Below, piece after piece: positions 16,914-26,017 of a stretch of DNA of 64,000 nt. The position numbers and the translations under genes are program-made. Position 1 is the first letter of the stretch. Each line of letters starts with the position of its first letter. A model generated the notes under the pieces. It saw only the letters and a program-made list of their open reading frames with translations. It searched no databases and was not told the origin of the DNA. The stretch is taken from NCBI RefSeq assembly GCF_900250115.1, contig NZ_LT984803.1, positions 1,515,583 through 1,579,582 on the forward strand, read 5' to 3'. Origin of the DNA: Cupriavidus taiwanensis. Lineage in GTDB: Bacteria > Pseudomonadota > Gammaproteobacteria > Burkholderiales > Burkholderiaceae.

Positions 16914-18290
16914 TCAGTCGTCGCGCGCCGAGGGCTGTATGACGGGCTGCACGATGCGTTCCAATGCAAGCGCCGTGCCGAGCAGGGCCGCGTCGCGCAT
17001 CGGCCCGTGCGACAGCATCAGCCCCACCGGCAGCTCGTCCGGCGCGTGGCAGGGCATGGACACCGAGCAGCCGTCGAAGAAATTGAAGGCGGAGGTATTG
17101 CGCAACAGCAGGGCATTGACGCGGAAGAACTGCGCGTCATCGGTGCGCAGCGGTGCAATCTCGGGCGCCACCATCGGCACGGTGGGGCAGACCACGGCGT
17201 CGAAGCCGGCCAGGCGCGCTTCCATGCGCGCAATCCACTCCAGCCGCGCGCGGCCCAGGTCGATATAGTCGGCGGCGCTGATGCCGGCGCCGCGGTCGAT
17301 GCGCGACGCCACGCGCGCGTCGTAGCGGTCGCGGCGGGCCGCCAGCAGGTGGCGGTGGATGGCATAGGCCTCGGCCGCGCTGAAGCCGCCATGCGCGTTC
17401 AACGCGGCCAGTTCGGCGAGTTCGGGCAGGTCGACATGCTCGAGCCGCACGCCGGCGGCCGAGAGCCGGCCCAGGGCGCGGTCGAAGGCGCGCGCCACCA
17501 CCGGGTCGAGATCGTCCAGCAGCAACTGGCGCGGGATCGCCAGCCGCGTGGCGGCGGGATCGGTCACGCGCGGCAGCACCGCGCTGTCGGCGATCACGCT
17601 GTCGACCGCGATGCAATCGCCGACCGTGCGCGCCATGGCGCAGGCGGTGTCGAGCGTGTACGACAGCGGGAAGGCGCCGGCCAGCGGCACGCGCCGCGCG
17701 GTGGGCTTGAAGCCGGTGATGCCGCACAGCGCGGCCGGGATGCGGATCGAGCCGCCGGTGTCGCTGCCGAGCGCGGCCACCGCCAGTCCCAGCGCCACCG
17801 ATACCGCGGCGCCTGACGACGATCCGCCCGGGATGCGCGCGGCGCCATCGCCGCCGGCCGGATTGGCGGGCGTGCCGTAATGGGGATTGATGCCCACGCC
17901 CGAGAACGCGAACTCGGTCATGTTGGTGCGACCCACCAGCGCCGCGCCGGCCGCGCGTAGCCGTGCCACCACGGCGGCGTCGGCGGCGGCCGGCGCGGCA
18001 TCGGCGCGCACCAGCGAGGCGGCACGGGTGACCTCGCCCGCCACGTCGTAAAGGTCCTTGACCGAGACCGGCAGGCCCGCCAGCGGATGCAGCGCCTTGC
18101 CGGCACGGCTGGCGGCATCGGCGGCGCGCGCCACCTGGGCGGCGGTGTCGAAGGTGCTGTGCAGGAACACGGCCGCGGCCGCCGGCCCGGCCGCGCGGGC
18201 CGCGGCCTGCTCGATGACCTGCGCGCGGCTGGTGGCGCCGTCGCGCAGGCGGGCGTTGAGGGTATCGAGGTCGGGAAGCATCAAGGGCAT
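16914..18290 (-). CDS. amidase (amidase signature family)
   Basis: A 458-residue hydrolase of carboxamides. The Ser-cisSer-Lys centre is recognisable: Lys78 in LPVSVKDLYDVAG, GGSSSGAAVSVALGLA with the structural serine, and GSDTGGSIRIPAALCG with the nucleophile, followed by GFKPT. Residues RVPLAGAFPLSYTLD are also typical. No signal peptide is visible, so it should be cytoplasmic and act after uptake. The ATG at 18290 matches the family N-terminus; an upstream extension lacks family sequence. It heads the minus-strand run of amidase, TRAP transporter, D-amino-acid dehydrogenase and nnr. GatA is excluded by the absence of gatB/gatC and by this context. Confidence 0.88.
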   Translation of the reverse strand: MPLMLPDLDTLNARLRDGATSRAQVIEQAAARAAGPAAAAVFLHSTFDTAAQVARAADAASRAGKALHPLAGLPVSVKDLYDVAGEVTRAASLVRADAAPAAADAAVVARLRAAGAALVGRTNMTEFAFSGVGINPHYGTPANPAGGDGAARIPGGSSSGAAVSVALGLAVAALGSDTGGSIRIPAALCGITGFKPTARRVPLAGAFPLSYTLDTACAMARTVGDCIAVDSVIADSAVLPRVTDPAATRLAIPRQLLLDDLDPVVARAFDRALGRLSAAGVRLEHVDLPELAELAALNAHGGFSAAEAYAIHRHLLAARRDRYDARVASRIDRGAGISAADYIDLGRARLEWIARMEARLAGFDAVVCPTVPMVAPEIAPLRTDDAQFFRVNALLLRNTSAFNFFDGCSVSMPCHAPDELPVGLMLSHGPMRDAALLGTALALERIVQPVIQPSARDD

Positions 18291-18426
18291 GGGTCTGCAA
18301 ATGAGGTGCGGAGGCGCGCGCCCGGGGGGCGGCCTGGGAACCTCAAGGGTAGCAAGAAGCCCTGCAAGGCGACAGGTAGGGATGGCCTCTATGTGATGGC
18401 GCGCAGGCCGCTGGTAGCACCGCCGG

Positions 18427-19542
18427 CTAGGCCTGGCGCGGCAGGCGTACCTCGAACACGGTGCCGGCCGCATCGGAGCGGACCTCGATCGAGCCAAGGT
18501 GGGCCTTGGCGATTTCGCTCGCGATATACAGCCCGAGCCCCAGCCCGGGGGGGTTCTTGTCGTGCGGATCGTCGCCCCGCCGGAGCGGGTCGAAGATCTG
18601 GCTCAAGGTCTGCGGACCGATCGGCGGCCCGCTGTTCCAGACCGCGACACGGACCTCCGCATCATCGCCGGTAACGACCACGCGGACCGGCGCATCCGCC
18701 TCGCCGTACATGACCGCATTGGTGACCAGGTTGGAAAGCAGCTGCTGCAGCCGCAAGCCGTCCCAGACGCCTTGCACGTTGCCACGGACCACGAACTCGA
18801 TGCGGTGGTCCGGGTGGGCGGCGCGCAGCTGGTCCACGGCGTCGCCGAACACCTGTGCCAGATTGACGTCGCCGGGAGCGATGTTGATGCCCAGGCCGAG
18901 CTTGGTCCGGTTGAAATCGCACAGGTCGTCCAGCAGCGCGTTCATGCGGGCACCGCTGCGGATCAGGCGGGCCGCGGCCTCGGAGACTTTTTCGCCGGCA
19001 TTGAGCGCCGCGAGGTAGCTCGCGGTGGCCTGGATGGTCTGCAGCGGGCTGCGCATGTCGTGGCCCAGCATGCCGAGCAGGAGGTTGCGCGACTGCTCGA
19101 CTTGCGCATCGAAATAGCCGACCGATTCGGCGACGGCCTGGTCGATGGCTTCGTTGAAGCGGATCATGTCACCGCGATCCGGCAGGTCCGGATGGCAAGC
19201 GTCGATCCACAGGCGCAGCACGCTCGCGCGCAGGGCGCGGTACTCGCCGACTATCTGGTTGATGTTGAAGCCATGGCGCGCCCGCAGCAGCGCGTGGGTC
19301 TGGGCCGCGGTCTCCGGGGCGTCGGGCAGGCGCGGGGCCCGCCCCAGCGATTTTTCCCGCTGGGCGTGGGGCGTCTGCGGAGTCGACAGGTCCCTGGCCA
19401 CGGCCTGGAGGATCTGCAGCGCGTGATCGCGCAGCGCGGGTGAATCCATGTGCCTGGCGGCCGGCATCAGGGTGGCGGCAAACGCCTCCCATTCCGTCAG
19501 GATCCGGCTCATGTCGCGCAAGATGAAATCGGCAAGTCGCAT
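18427..19542 (-). CDS. soluble sensor histidine kinase with RsbRD-like N-terminal domain
   Basis: A 371-residue protein without transmembrane segments. Residues ~5-145 look like the RsbRD N-terminal sensory domain (FILRDMSRILTEWEAFAATL, LRDHALQILQAVARDL). The kinase core follows: H-box GMLGHDMRSPLQTIQ with His161 as phospho-acceptor, N-box LLSNLVTNAVMYGE, and G-box GLGLGLYIASEIAKAHLG. The ATG at 19542 follows GGAG by six bases. No response regulator lies nearby, so its partner is encoded elsewhere. Such domains sense small ligands or haem-like cofactors in some stress-signalling proteins; what this one senses is unknown. Confidence 0.88.
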   Translation of the reverse strand: MRLADFILRDMSRILTEWEAFAATLMPAARHMDSPALRDHALQILQAVARDLSTPQTPHAQREKSLGRAPRLPDAPETAAQTHALLRARHGFNINQIVGEYRALRASVLRLWIDACHPDLPDRGDMIRFNEAIDQAVAESVGYFDAQVEQSRNLLLGMLGHDMRSPLQTIQATASYLAALNAGEKVSEAAARLIRSGARMNALLDDLCDFNRTKLGLGINIAPGDVNLAQVFGDAVDQLRAAHPDHRIEFVVRGNVQGVWDGLRLQQLLSNLVTNAVMYGEADAPVRVVVTGDDAEVRVAVWNSGPPIGPQTLSQIFDPLRRGDDPHDKNPPGLGLGLYIASEIAKAHLGSIEVRSDAAGTVFEVRLPRQA

Positions 19543-19706
19543 GTGTGCTCCGGCAGGATTGGGGAACCCGTCTATGCACCTGGGTGGGAGCCATCTTACG
19601 CTGATTGCCGGCGATTCCGACGACCGCAGGTCCATGGGGGCGCGCCACCGGTCACGGCAAGAGCCTCGGCAGTGATCCGTGCCGGGGCCTGCGGCCGCCG
19701 GCGATC

Positions 19707-19925
19707 TCAGCCTTGTGATGCTTCGGCGCTGCTAGCCGCAGCGCGCAGGCGTACGCCGCCATCATGGCGATGGACATGCAGTTCGCCGTTCACGCGTTCG
19801 GCCTGCGCCCATCCCGCCGAGATTGCCGCCTCGAGTGTCGCGAACCGTTGTGTCCGTATCAGGCTTTCGGACTCCAGTGCCCAGCCATAGTCGATCGGCA
19901 TAACGCGAATGATTCGCGCTTGCAT
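19707..19925 (-). CDS. DUF2188-like small protein
   Basis: A 72-residue protein (MQARIIRVMPIDYGWALESE, RFATLEAAISAGWAQAERV, GELHVHRHDGGVRLR). The order - short beta strand with an aromatic, a helix rich in Ala, then G.L.VH..DG.IR - matches DUF2188, a small domain of unknown function. The ATG at 19925 has a strong GGAGG site nine bases upstream. A rho-independent terminator sits only 23 bases before the start codon on the same strand, which suggests read-through or attenuation control. An upstream in-frame start at 20075 would place that hairpin inside the coding region and is not supported. Confidence 0.65.
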   Translation of the reverse strand: MQARIIRVMPIDYGWALESESLIRTQRFATLEAAISAGWAQAERVNGELHVHRHDGGVRLRAAASSAEASQG

Positions 19926-19948
19926 GTTGCCTCCCGAGTCAGGGGCCG

Positions 19949-19979
19949 AAAAAAAAGCGCCCGCTACGTCTAGCGGGCG
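19949..19979 (-). terminator. rho-independent terminator in the leader of the DUF2188 gene
   Basis: Read on the minus strand: a 9-bp perfect stem CGCCCGCTA / TAGCGGGCG with a four-base loop, followed by eight T. It could end the two-gene LexA-box operon whose last stop is at 20144, or act as an attenuator for the gene starting at 19925, or both. Confidence 0.85.
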
Positions 19980-20143
19980 GTCGAAGCCGAATGGGTGAAC
20001 GCATTCGACAGGCCGATATTGCCGCGCCGTGTTGGCCTTAGCATATCCCCACTCAAGTGGTAGCGTCGCAAACATGCATCACGACCTGATGCTTCGTGGC
20101 GAGGCCACGGCTTCGGCCATCCGGGCGCGGAACCGTCCCTGCT

Positions 20144-20425
20144 TCAGGCAGGCTCGGCGCGATAGGCCGACCAGTAATAGTGGCTGTGGCGGTTGTGGCG
20201 CGCAAGCTTCTTCACGATAAACAGCCGGACCGTGCCGAGATGGCCGGCTTCGACCAGCACCTCGTGGTGATTGGGCGCGTCTGCCGTGGCGCGCGGCAGG
20301 GTCTGCAGCGCGGCGGCGACATGGTGCCCCTGCACTTGCGCCAGGATGCCGTTCGCCCCGGGCACCGGATACTCGGGCGCTGCGGCCGGCAGGTGGCAGC
20401 TTGCCGCCCGTTTGCGGTTGCCCAT
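20144..20425 (-). CDS. small protein of unknown function, second gene of the LexA-box operon
   Basis: A 93-residue basic, His-rich protein that I do not recognise. Translation is well supported: GGAGGTAACC directly precedes the ATG at 20425, and the stop TAA of the upstream gene lies inside that ribosome site (two bases between stop and start), so the two are coupled. The C-terminal half (VLVEAGHLGTVRLFIVKKLARHNRHSHYYWSAYRAEPA, positions 20144-20257) alternates hydrophobic and basic residues and ends with aromatic-rich HYYWSAY, which could be a nucleic-acid or protein contact surface. There is no signal peptide or membrane segment. Function would be tied to DNA damage if the LexA box is real. 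Confidence 0.7.
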   Translation of the reverse strand: MGNRKRAASCHLPAAAPEYPVPGANGILAQVQGHHVAAALQTLPRATADAPNHHEVLVEAGHLGTVRLFIVKKLARHNRHSHYYWSAYRAEPA

Positions 20426-20427
20426 GG

Positions 20428-20676
20428 TTACCTCCCCCCGGGCACGATGCGCACGCCGTCCCGGCAGACCTCGATCCGGGGCTGGTGGCCATAGGCGCGC
20501 AGCAGCCGGACCTCCGTCCTGGCGGAAGCGGGAATGTCCTGGCGGCAAGCCAGCGCGCTGCGGCTGATATGGTAGGCGCCGCAGGCTGGGCACCGGTAGA
20601 GGTAGCCGCGGGGCGCGGCGCGCGTGCGCTCGGCAGCAGCGCCGCAGAGGGGGCAGTTTGCAGGTTCGGGCGACAT
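20428..20676 (-). CDS. small zinc-ribbon protein, first gene of the LexA-box operon
   Basis: An 82-residue protein with two CPxCG knuckles: CPLCGAAA (near residue 8) and CPACGAYH (near residue 31), spaced as in a four-cysteine zinc ribbon. A basic tail follows (RTEVRLLRAYGHQPRIEVCRDGVRIVPGGR). It is the first gene after the LexA box, whose nearest edge is 17 bases upstream of the ATG at 20676; GGAG lies about nine bases before the start. Zinc ribbons of this kind bind nucleic acid or protein. I do not know a named family, and no function can be claimed. Confidence 0.7.
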   Translation of the reverse strand: MSPEPANCPLCGAAAERTRAAPRGYLYRCPACGAYHISRSALACRQDIPASARTEVRLLRAYGHQPRIEVCRDGVRIVPGGR

Positions 20677-20693
20677 GGGGGGGGCTCCGTGAG

Positions 20694-20713
20694 TACTGTA
20701 TGGATATACAGTA
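20694..20713 (-). promoter_or_regulatory. LexA-type SOS operator overlapping a promoter
   Basis: The 20-base site TACTGTATGGATATACAGTA fits the enterobacterial and beta-proteobacterial SOS box CTGT-N8-ACAG with flanking TA on both sides; only the centre departs from the alternating AT consensus. On the minus strand a -10-like TATACT (20715-20710) overlaps the site, so bound repressor would block the promoter. The first gene starts 17 bases downstream. Confidence 0.85.
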
Positions 20714-20909
20714 TAGCGCCTCCGGACGCTCTGAGAAGAGTCCGAAACGCCGCGGGGCCGGTCAGGGCACCCGGCCAGGCGGGGTGCCCGAAATGTCGTT
20801 TTATTCCTGGTAATTCACCGATAAACTGTCAGGCCCAAGGCGGTGGCCCCTGGTCGATCCGGCGTAATCCGGCCGTGCAACCCGCCCCCAATTGAAAGGA
20901 TCCAGCCCC

Positions 20910-21497
20910 ATGTCACGCAAGCCTGCCGCAAGCGCGCCCGCCGCCGTGGCCAACGATGCCTCTGCCGGCAGGCCAGCCGCGCTGTCGCGCGCCGCCGGCG
21001 CCAATATCGTGTCGTCCTCGCACCTGGTGTCGGTGCGCAGCCCCGAACTGTCGGAATTCGAGTTCGGCCTGAACACCGCCTACAACGCTTACAGCCGCTG
21101 GGTGGTGCGCTGCATGGGCGCGGCCGGCGTGCGCGACCTGACCTTCCTCGACGTGCTGGTGCTGCACCATGTCAACCACCGTGGCCGCTCCAAGCGGCTG
21201 GCCGATATCTGCTTCGTGCTCAACGTGGAAGACACCCACCTGGTCACCTACGCGCTGAAAAAGCTGCAGGGGCTGGGGCTGGTGAGCGGGGAGCGGGTGG
21301 GCAAGGAGGCGACCTATTCGACCACCGAGGCCGGCGCCGAGGCGTGTGCGCGCTACCGCGAGATCCGCGAGCAATGCCTGACCAGCAATTTCACCGAGGG
21401 CAGTGAAGAGAATGCCGAAATCGGCGAGCTGGCCCGGCTGATGCGCGTGCTGACCGGCCTGTACGAGCAGGCCGCGCGCTCGGCGACATCACTCTGA
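20910..21497 (+). CDS. winged-helix (MarR-like) transcriptional regulator
   Basis: A 195-residue protein with a low-complexity N-terminal ~40 residues and a MarR-like winged helix in the second half: LTFLDVLVLHHVNHRGRSKR, LADICFVLNVEDTHLVTYALKKLQGLGLVSGERVGKEATYSTTEAG (recognition helix then wing). The ATG at 20910 follows AAAGGA; an in-frame TTG at 20892 is less likely. It lies alone between the divergent LexA-box operon and purL. The ligand and targets are not evident; a 200-base gap separates it from purL. Confidence 0.8.
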   Translation: MSRKPAASAPAAVANDASAGRPAALSRAAGANIVSSSHLVSVRSPELSEFEFGLNTAYNAYSRWVVRCMGAAGVRDLTFLDVLVLHHVNHRGRSKRLADICFVLNVEDTHLVTYALKKLQGLGLVSGERVGKEATYSTTEAGAEACARYREIREQCLTSNFTEGSEENAEIGELARLMRVLTGLYEQAARSATSL

Positions 21498-21697
21498 TGC
21501 TCTCGTCGCCATCAAGTGATGCATAGGCATTATCACGAATTGGCCTGACACAGCGCGGCCGCGATGTCGCAGTGCAAAAAGCGGGGGCCGGCAAGGTACA
21601 ATAGCGGTTTCCCGCCAGCCGGCACCCCATGCAGCGGTGCCGAGCAAGCAGCAGCCCCTACCAGGCTTTACCTCCACGCCTTCCGACCGCTACGATC

Positions 21698-24600
21698 ATG
21701 GCGCATTTCTCGTGCTTCCCCGGCGCTTTGGCGCTTTCCGCCTTCCGTCAGCAACGCCTGCTCACCGCTCTCCGGCAAATCGACGCCGATATCGAGTCGG
21801 TGCACGGCCAGTTCCTGCATTTCGTCGACGCGCAGACGCCGCTGTCGGCCGACGACCAGTCGCGCGTGGCGGCGCTGCTGACCTATGGCGCACCGTTCGC
21901 CGAGCAGCCCGAGGGCGACCGCTTCGTCGTGATCCCGCGCTTCGGCACGATCTCGCCGTGGGCCAGCAAGGCGACCGACATTGCCCACAACTGCGGCCTC
22001 GCGCATATCCACCGCATCGAGCGCGGCATCGAGATCACCGTGATCTGCAAGAAGGGCCTGCTGCGCGGCCGCAAGTCGCTGGACGCGGATACACGCGCCG
22101 CCGTCGCCGCGCACCTGTTCGACCGCATGACCGAGACCGTGGTCGCCACGCGTGACGATGCCGCCGGCCTGTTCCAGGAACTGCCGGCCAAGCCGCTGCG
22201 CTTTATCGACATCGCCGCCGGCCGCAGCGCACTGGCAGCGGCCAACGTCGAGATGGGCCTGGCGCTGTCCGAGGACGAGATCGACTACCTGGTCGATGCC
22301 TACGCGAAGCTGGAGCGCAACCCGACTGACGTCGAGCTGATGATGTTCGCGCAGGCCAACAGCGAACACTGCCGCCACAAGATCTTCAACGCCACCTGGA
22401 CCATCGACGGCGTGCAGCAGGACAAGTCGCTGTTCGCGATGATCCGCAATACGCACCAGCTCAATCCGCAAGGCTCGATCGTGGCCTACTCGGACAACTC
22501 GGCGGTGATGGAAGGCGATGTGGCCGAGCGCTGGTTCCCGCGCGGCAACGACCACAAGTACGGCCGCCACGAGGCGCTGACGCACACGCTGATGAAGGTG
22601 GAGACGCACAACCACCCGACCGCAATCTCGCCGTTCCCGGGCGCTTCGACCGGCGCCGGCGGTGAAATCCGCGACGAAGGCGCGACCGGCCGCGGCGCCA
22701 AGCCCAAGGCCGGCCTGACCGGCTTCACGGTGTCCAACCTGATGCTGCCGGACGCCGTCGAATCGTGGGAGAACGACCGCGACGCCGCGCAGCCGGTGGC
22801 GCACCGCAACCCCGACGACAAGCCCGGCGTGACCGGCAAGCCAGACCGCATCGCTTCGCCGCTGCAGATCATGATCGACGGGCCGCTGGGCGGCGCCGCG
22901 TTCAACAATGAATTCGGCCGCGCCAATCTGGGCGGCTACTTCCGCGTCTACGAGCAGAACGTCGGCGGTACCGTGCGCGGCTACCACAAGCCGATCATGA
23001 TCGCGGGGGGCATCGGCAATATCGACGCCTCGCACACGCACAAGAACCCGCTGCCGGCCGGCACGCTGCTGATCCAGCTGGGCGGCCCGGGCATGCGCAT
23101 CGGCATGGGCGGCGGCGCCGCCAGCTCGATGGCGACCGGCACCAATACCGCCGACCTGGACTTCGATTCGGTCCAGCGTGGCAACCCCGAGATGGAGCGC
23201 CGCGCGCAGGAAGTGATCAACGCCTGCTGGCAACTGGGCGACGCCAATCCGATCCTGTCGATCCACGACGTCGGCGCGGGCGGCATCTCCAACGCCTTCC
23301 CTGAACTGGTCGACGGCGCCGACCGCGGCGCGCGCTTCGACCTGCGCCAGGTGCACCTGGAAGAGTCCGGCCTGTCGCCGGCGGAGATCTGGTGCAACGA
23401 GTCGCAGGAGCGCTATGTGCTGGCGATCGCGCCGGACAGCTTCCCGCAGTTCCAGGCCATGTGCGAGCGCGAGCGTTCGCCGTTCGCCGTGGTCGGCATT
23501 GCCACCGAGGAAAAGCAGTTGCAACTGGTCGACGCCAGCGTCGACGCCGCGCTCAAGGAACACTACGCCGTCAACATGCCGATGGACGTGCTGCTGGGCA
23601 AGCCCCCGCGCATGCACCGCGACGTCAGGCGCGTCGAGCAGCCGCTGCCGGCCGTGGACGTGACCGGCATCAGCCTGGAGCAGGCCGTGCGCGATGTGCT
23701 GCGCCATCCGACCGTGGCCAGCAAGTCGTTCCTGATCAGCATCGGCGACCGCACCGTGGGCGGCATGAACGCGCGCGACCAGATGGTCGGGCCGTGGCAG
23801 GTGCCGGTGGCCGACGTGGCCGTGACCACGCTGGACTACCAGGGCACCGCCGGCGAGGCGATGACCATGGGCGAGCGCACCCCGCTGGCCGTGATCGACG
23901 CGCCGGCCTCGGGCCGCATGGCGATCGGCGAGGCGCTGACCAACCTGGCCGCGGCGCCGGTCAAGGACCTGGGCAAGGTCAAGCTGTCGGCCAACTGGAT
24001 GGCGGCCTGCGGTGTGGAAGGTGAAGACGCCAAGCTCTATGACACGGTGCACGCCGTTGGCATGGAGCTGTGCCCGGCGCTGGGCATCAGCATCCCGGTC
24101 GGCAAGGATTCGCTGTCGATGCGCACCAAGTGGCAGGACGATGGCGTCGACAAGGAAGTGGTCGCGCCGGTATCGCTGATCATCTCGGCCTTTGCCGCGG
24201 TCGACGACGTCAACCGCACGCTGACGCCGCAACTGCGCACCGACGCCGGCGACACCGTGCTGATCGCCATCGACCTGGGCCGTGGCAAGAACCGCATGGC
24301 CGGCAGCATCCTGGCGCAGGTGACGCAGCAGGTGGGCGACAGCGCCCCCGACGTCGACAACGCCGAAGACCTGAAGAACTTCTTCAACGTGATCCAGCGC
24401 CTGAACCGCGAACGCAAGCTGCTGGCCTACCATGACCGTTCCGACGGCGGCTTCCTGGCGGCGCTGGCGGAGATGGCCTTTGCCGGCCATTGCGGCATCT
24501 CGCTCAACGTCGACATGCTGGCGCTGGACCCGCAGCAGGAACAGGACTATGGCGACGCCAAGAACTGGGCCCAGCAGATCGCCGAGCGCCGCAATGACCA

Positions 24601-25744
24601 GACCCTGCGCGCGCTGTTCTCGGAAGAACTGGGCGCGGTGGTGCAGGTGCGCATGGAAGACCGCGACGCCGTGTTCGCGGTGCTGCGCGAGGCCGGCCTG
24701 TCGGCATGCAGCCATGTGGTGGGCAAGCCCAACACGACCGACCAGGTGGAAATCTATCGCGACGCCAAGAAGGTGTTCGGCGCCTCGCGCACCGACCTGC
24801 AGCGCAACTGGAGCGAGGTCAGCTGGCGCATCGCGCGCCTGCGCGACAACCCGGCCTGCGCCGACAGCGAGTATGACCGCCTGCTGGACGCCGCCGACCC
24901 CGGCATCAGCCCGGTGCTGACCTTCGATCCGGCCGACGACATCGCCGCGCCGTTTGTCACCACGGGCGCGCGTCCGCGCGTGGCGATCCTGCGCGAGCAG
25001 GGCGTCAACTCGCAGATCGAGATGGCGTACAGCATGGACCGCGCCGGCTTCGACACGCACGACGTGCACATGAGCGACCTGATCGCCGGGCGCGCCAACC
25101 TGGCCGACTTCAAGGGCTTCGTCGCCTGCGGCGGCTTCAGCTACGGCGACGTGCTGGGCGCGGGCGAGGGCTGGGCCAAGACCATCCTGTTCAACGCGCA
25201 GATGGCCGAGCAGTTCGCGGCCTTCTTCAACCGCCAGGACACGTTTGCGCTGGGCGTCTGCAACGGCTGCCAGATGATGAGCAACCTGGCCCCGATCATC
25301 CCGGGCGCCGGCGCCTGGCCCAAGTTCACGCGCAACCAGTCGGAGCAGTACGAGGCGCGCTATGTCACGGTCGAGGTGCAGTCGTCGCCGTCGATCTTCT
25401 TCGCCGGCATGGAAGGCAGCCGCATCCCCATTGTGGTCGCGCACGGCGAAGGGTTTGCCGACTTCTCGCAGCAGGGCAATATCGACCAGGCCCATGTGGC
25501 GCTGCGCTTTGTCGACAACTACGGCGCGGTCACGCAGACCTATCCGCTCAACCCGAACGGCTCGCCGGACGGCATCACCTCGGTGACCACCGTCGACGGC
25601 CGCTTCACCGTGCTGATGCCGCACCCGGAGCGCGTGTTCCGCGCCGCGACCATGAGCTGGGCACCGGACGCGTGGAAGCAGGTCGCCGACGGCGGCAGCC
25701 CGTGGATGCGGATGTTCCGCAATGCGAGGAAGTGGGTGGGGTAA
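21698..25744 (+). CDS. purL: phosphoribosylformylglycinamidine synthase
   Basis: Purine biosynthesis step four: FGAR + glutamine + ATP to FGAM. The large single-chain form has 1348 residues. Visible regions are the N-terminal domain with [14 protein letters not shown], the synthetase core ([79 protein letters not shown]) and a C-terminal class I glutaminase with nucleophile Cys1188 in GVCNGCQMM and HPERVFR. The ATG at 21698 gives the family N-terminus; an in-frame ATG at 21629 would add 23 atypical residues. A possible -10 box TACAAT lies at about 21597. It is a single gene, followed by a paired palindromic repeat. Confidence 0.97.
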   Translation: MAHFSCFPGALALSAFRQQRLLTALRQIDADIESVHGQFLHFVDAQTPLSADDQSRVAALLTYGAPFAEQPEGDRFVVIPRFGTISPWASKATDIAHNCGLAHIHRIERGIEITVICKKGLLRGRKSLDADTRAAVAAHLFDRMTETVVATRDDAAGLFQELPAKPLRFIDIAAGRSALAAANVEMGLALSEDEIDYLVDAYAKLERNPTDVELMMFAQANSEHCRHKIFNATWTIDGVQQDKSLFAMIRNTHQLNPQGSIVAYSDNSAVMEGDVAERWFPRGNDHKYGRHEALTHTLMKVETHNHPTAISPFPGASTGAGGEIRDEGATGRGAKPKAGLTGFTVSNLMLPDAVESWENDRDAAQPVAHRNPDDKPGVTGKPDRIASPLQIMIDGPLGGAAFNNEFGRANLGGYFRVYEQNVGGTVRGYHKPIMIAGGIGNIDASHTHKNPLPAGTLLIQLGGPGMRIGMGGGAASSMATGTNTADLDFDSVQRGNPEMERRAQEVINACWQLGDANPILSIHDVGAGGISNAFPELVDGADRGARFDLRQVHLEESGLSPAEIWCNESQERYVLAIAPDSFPQFQAMCERERSPFAVVGIATEEKQLQLVDASVDAALKEHYAVNMPMDVLLGKPPRMHRDVRRVEQPLPAVDVTGISLEQAVRDVLRHPTVASKSFLISIGDRTVGGMNARDQMVGPWQVPVADVAVTTLDYQGTAGEAMTMGERTPLAVIDAPASGRMAIGEALTNLAAAPVKDLGKVKLSANWMAACGVEGEDAKLYDTVHAVGMELCPALGISIPVGKDSLSMRTKWQDDGVDKEVVAPVSLIISAFAAVDDVNRTLTPQLRTDAGDTVLIAIDLGRGKNRMAGSILAQVTQQVGDSAPDVDNAEDLKNFFNVIQRLNRERKLLAYHDRSDGGFLAALAEMAFAGHCGISLNVDMLALDPQQEQDYGDAKNWAQQIAERRNDQTLRALFSEELGAVVQVRMEDRDAVFAVLREAGLSACSHVVGKPNTTDQVEIYRDAKKVFGASRTDLQRNWSEVSWRIARLRDNPACADSEYDRLLDAADPGISPVLTFDPADDIAAPFVTTGARPRVAILREQGVNSQIEMAYSMDRAGFDTHDVHMSDLIAGRANLADFKGFVACGGFSYGDVLGAGEGWAKTILFNAQMAEQFAAFFNRQDTFALGVCNGCQMMSNLAPIIPGAGAWPKFTRNQSEQYEARYVTVEVQSSPSIFFAGMEGSRIPIVVAHGEGFADFSQQGNIDQAHVALRFVDNYGAVTQTYPLNPNGSPDGITSVTTVDGRFTVLMPHPERVFRAATMSWAPDAWKQVADGGSPWMRMFRNARKWVG

Positions 25745-25800
25745 GGCGCTGCGCCAAGGCGACGAACTGCTGAGGGCTTGCCCGCTCTTGCATACGGAGA

Positions 25801-25938
25801 GGGCAGTCCTCACCCCAACCGTCTCCCGCAAGCGGGGGAGCCAGTACACAAACGGGAGCTGCAAGGCATCGAAGCAATGATGCCGCTGCGTGTTTGCTTC
25901 CCTCTCCCCGCTTGCGGGAGAGGGGCGGGGGTGAGGGC
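25801..25938. repeat. paired palindromic intergenic element, locus 1
   Basis: Two inverted copies of one ~45-bp unit, one containing CTCCCGCAAGCGGGGGAG (near 25823-25840) and one starting GTTTGCT at 25892 with a CCTCTCCCCGC-TT-GCGGGAGAGG hairpin. The stems are imperfect here. The order is reversed relative to the other two loci (43780, 56043). The remainder of 25745-26017 shows no gene. Confidence 0.8.
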
Positions 25939-26017
25939 CGGAGCATCAACGAAGTCAGGCGCTCAATCCGGAACGCATCAGCCCGATATCCACATCCCCT
26001 GAGCCACAACCCCAGCG

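Noticed and set aside
16914..18290. GatA subunit of the tRNA amidotransferase
   Set aside because: There are no gatB or gatC genes nearby, and the gene is grouped with a TRAP transporter and an amino-acid dehydrogenase; a catabolic amidase is more likely.
21498..21697. A purine riboswitch or PurR box before purL
   Set aside because: No conserved purine aptamer elements or clear PurR palindrome could be found by eye; only a possible -10 box TACAAT near 21597.
21668..25864. A 1398-codon open frame antisense to purL
   Set aside because: It mirrors purL almost exactly, is composed of Arg/His/Gln/Val-rich sequence, and shows no domain.
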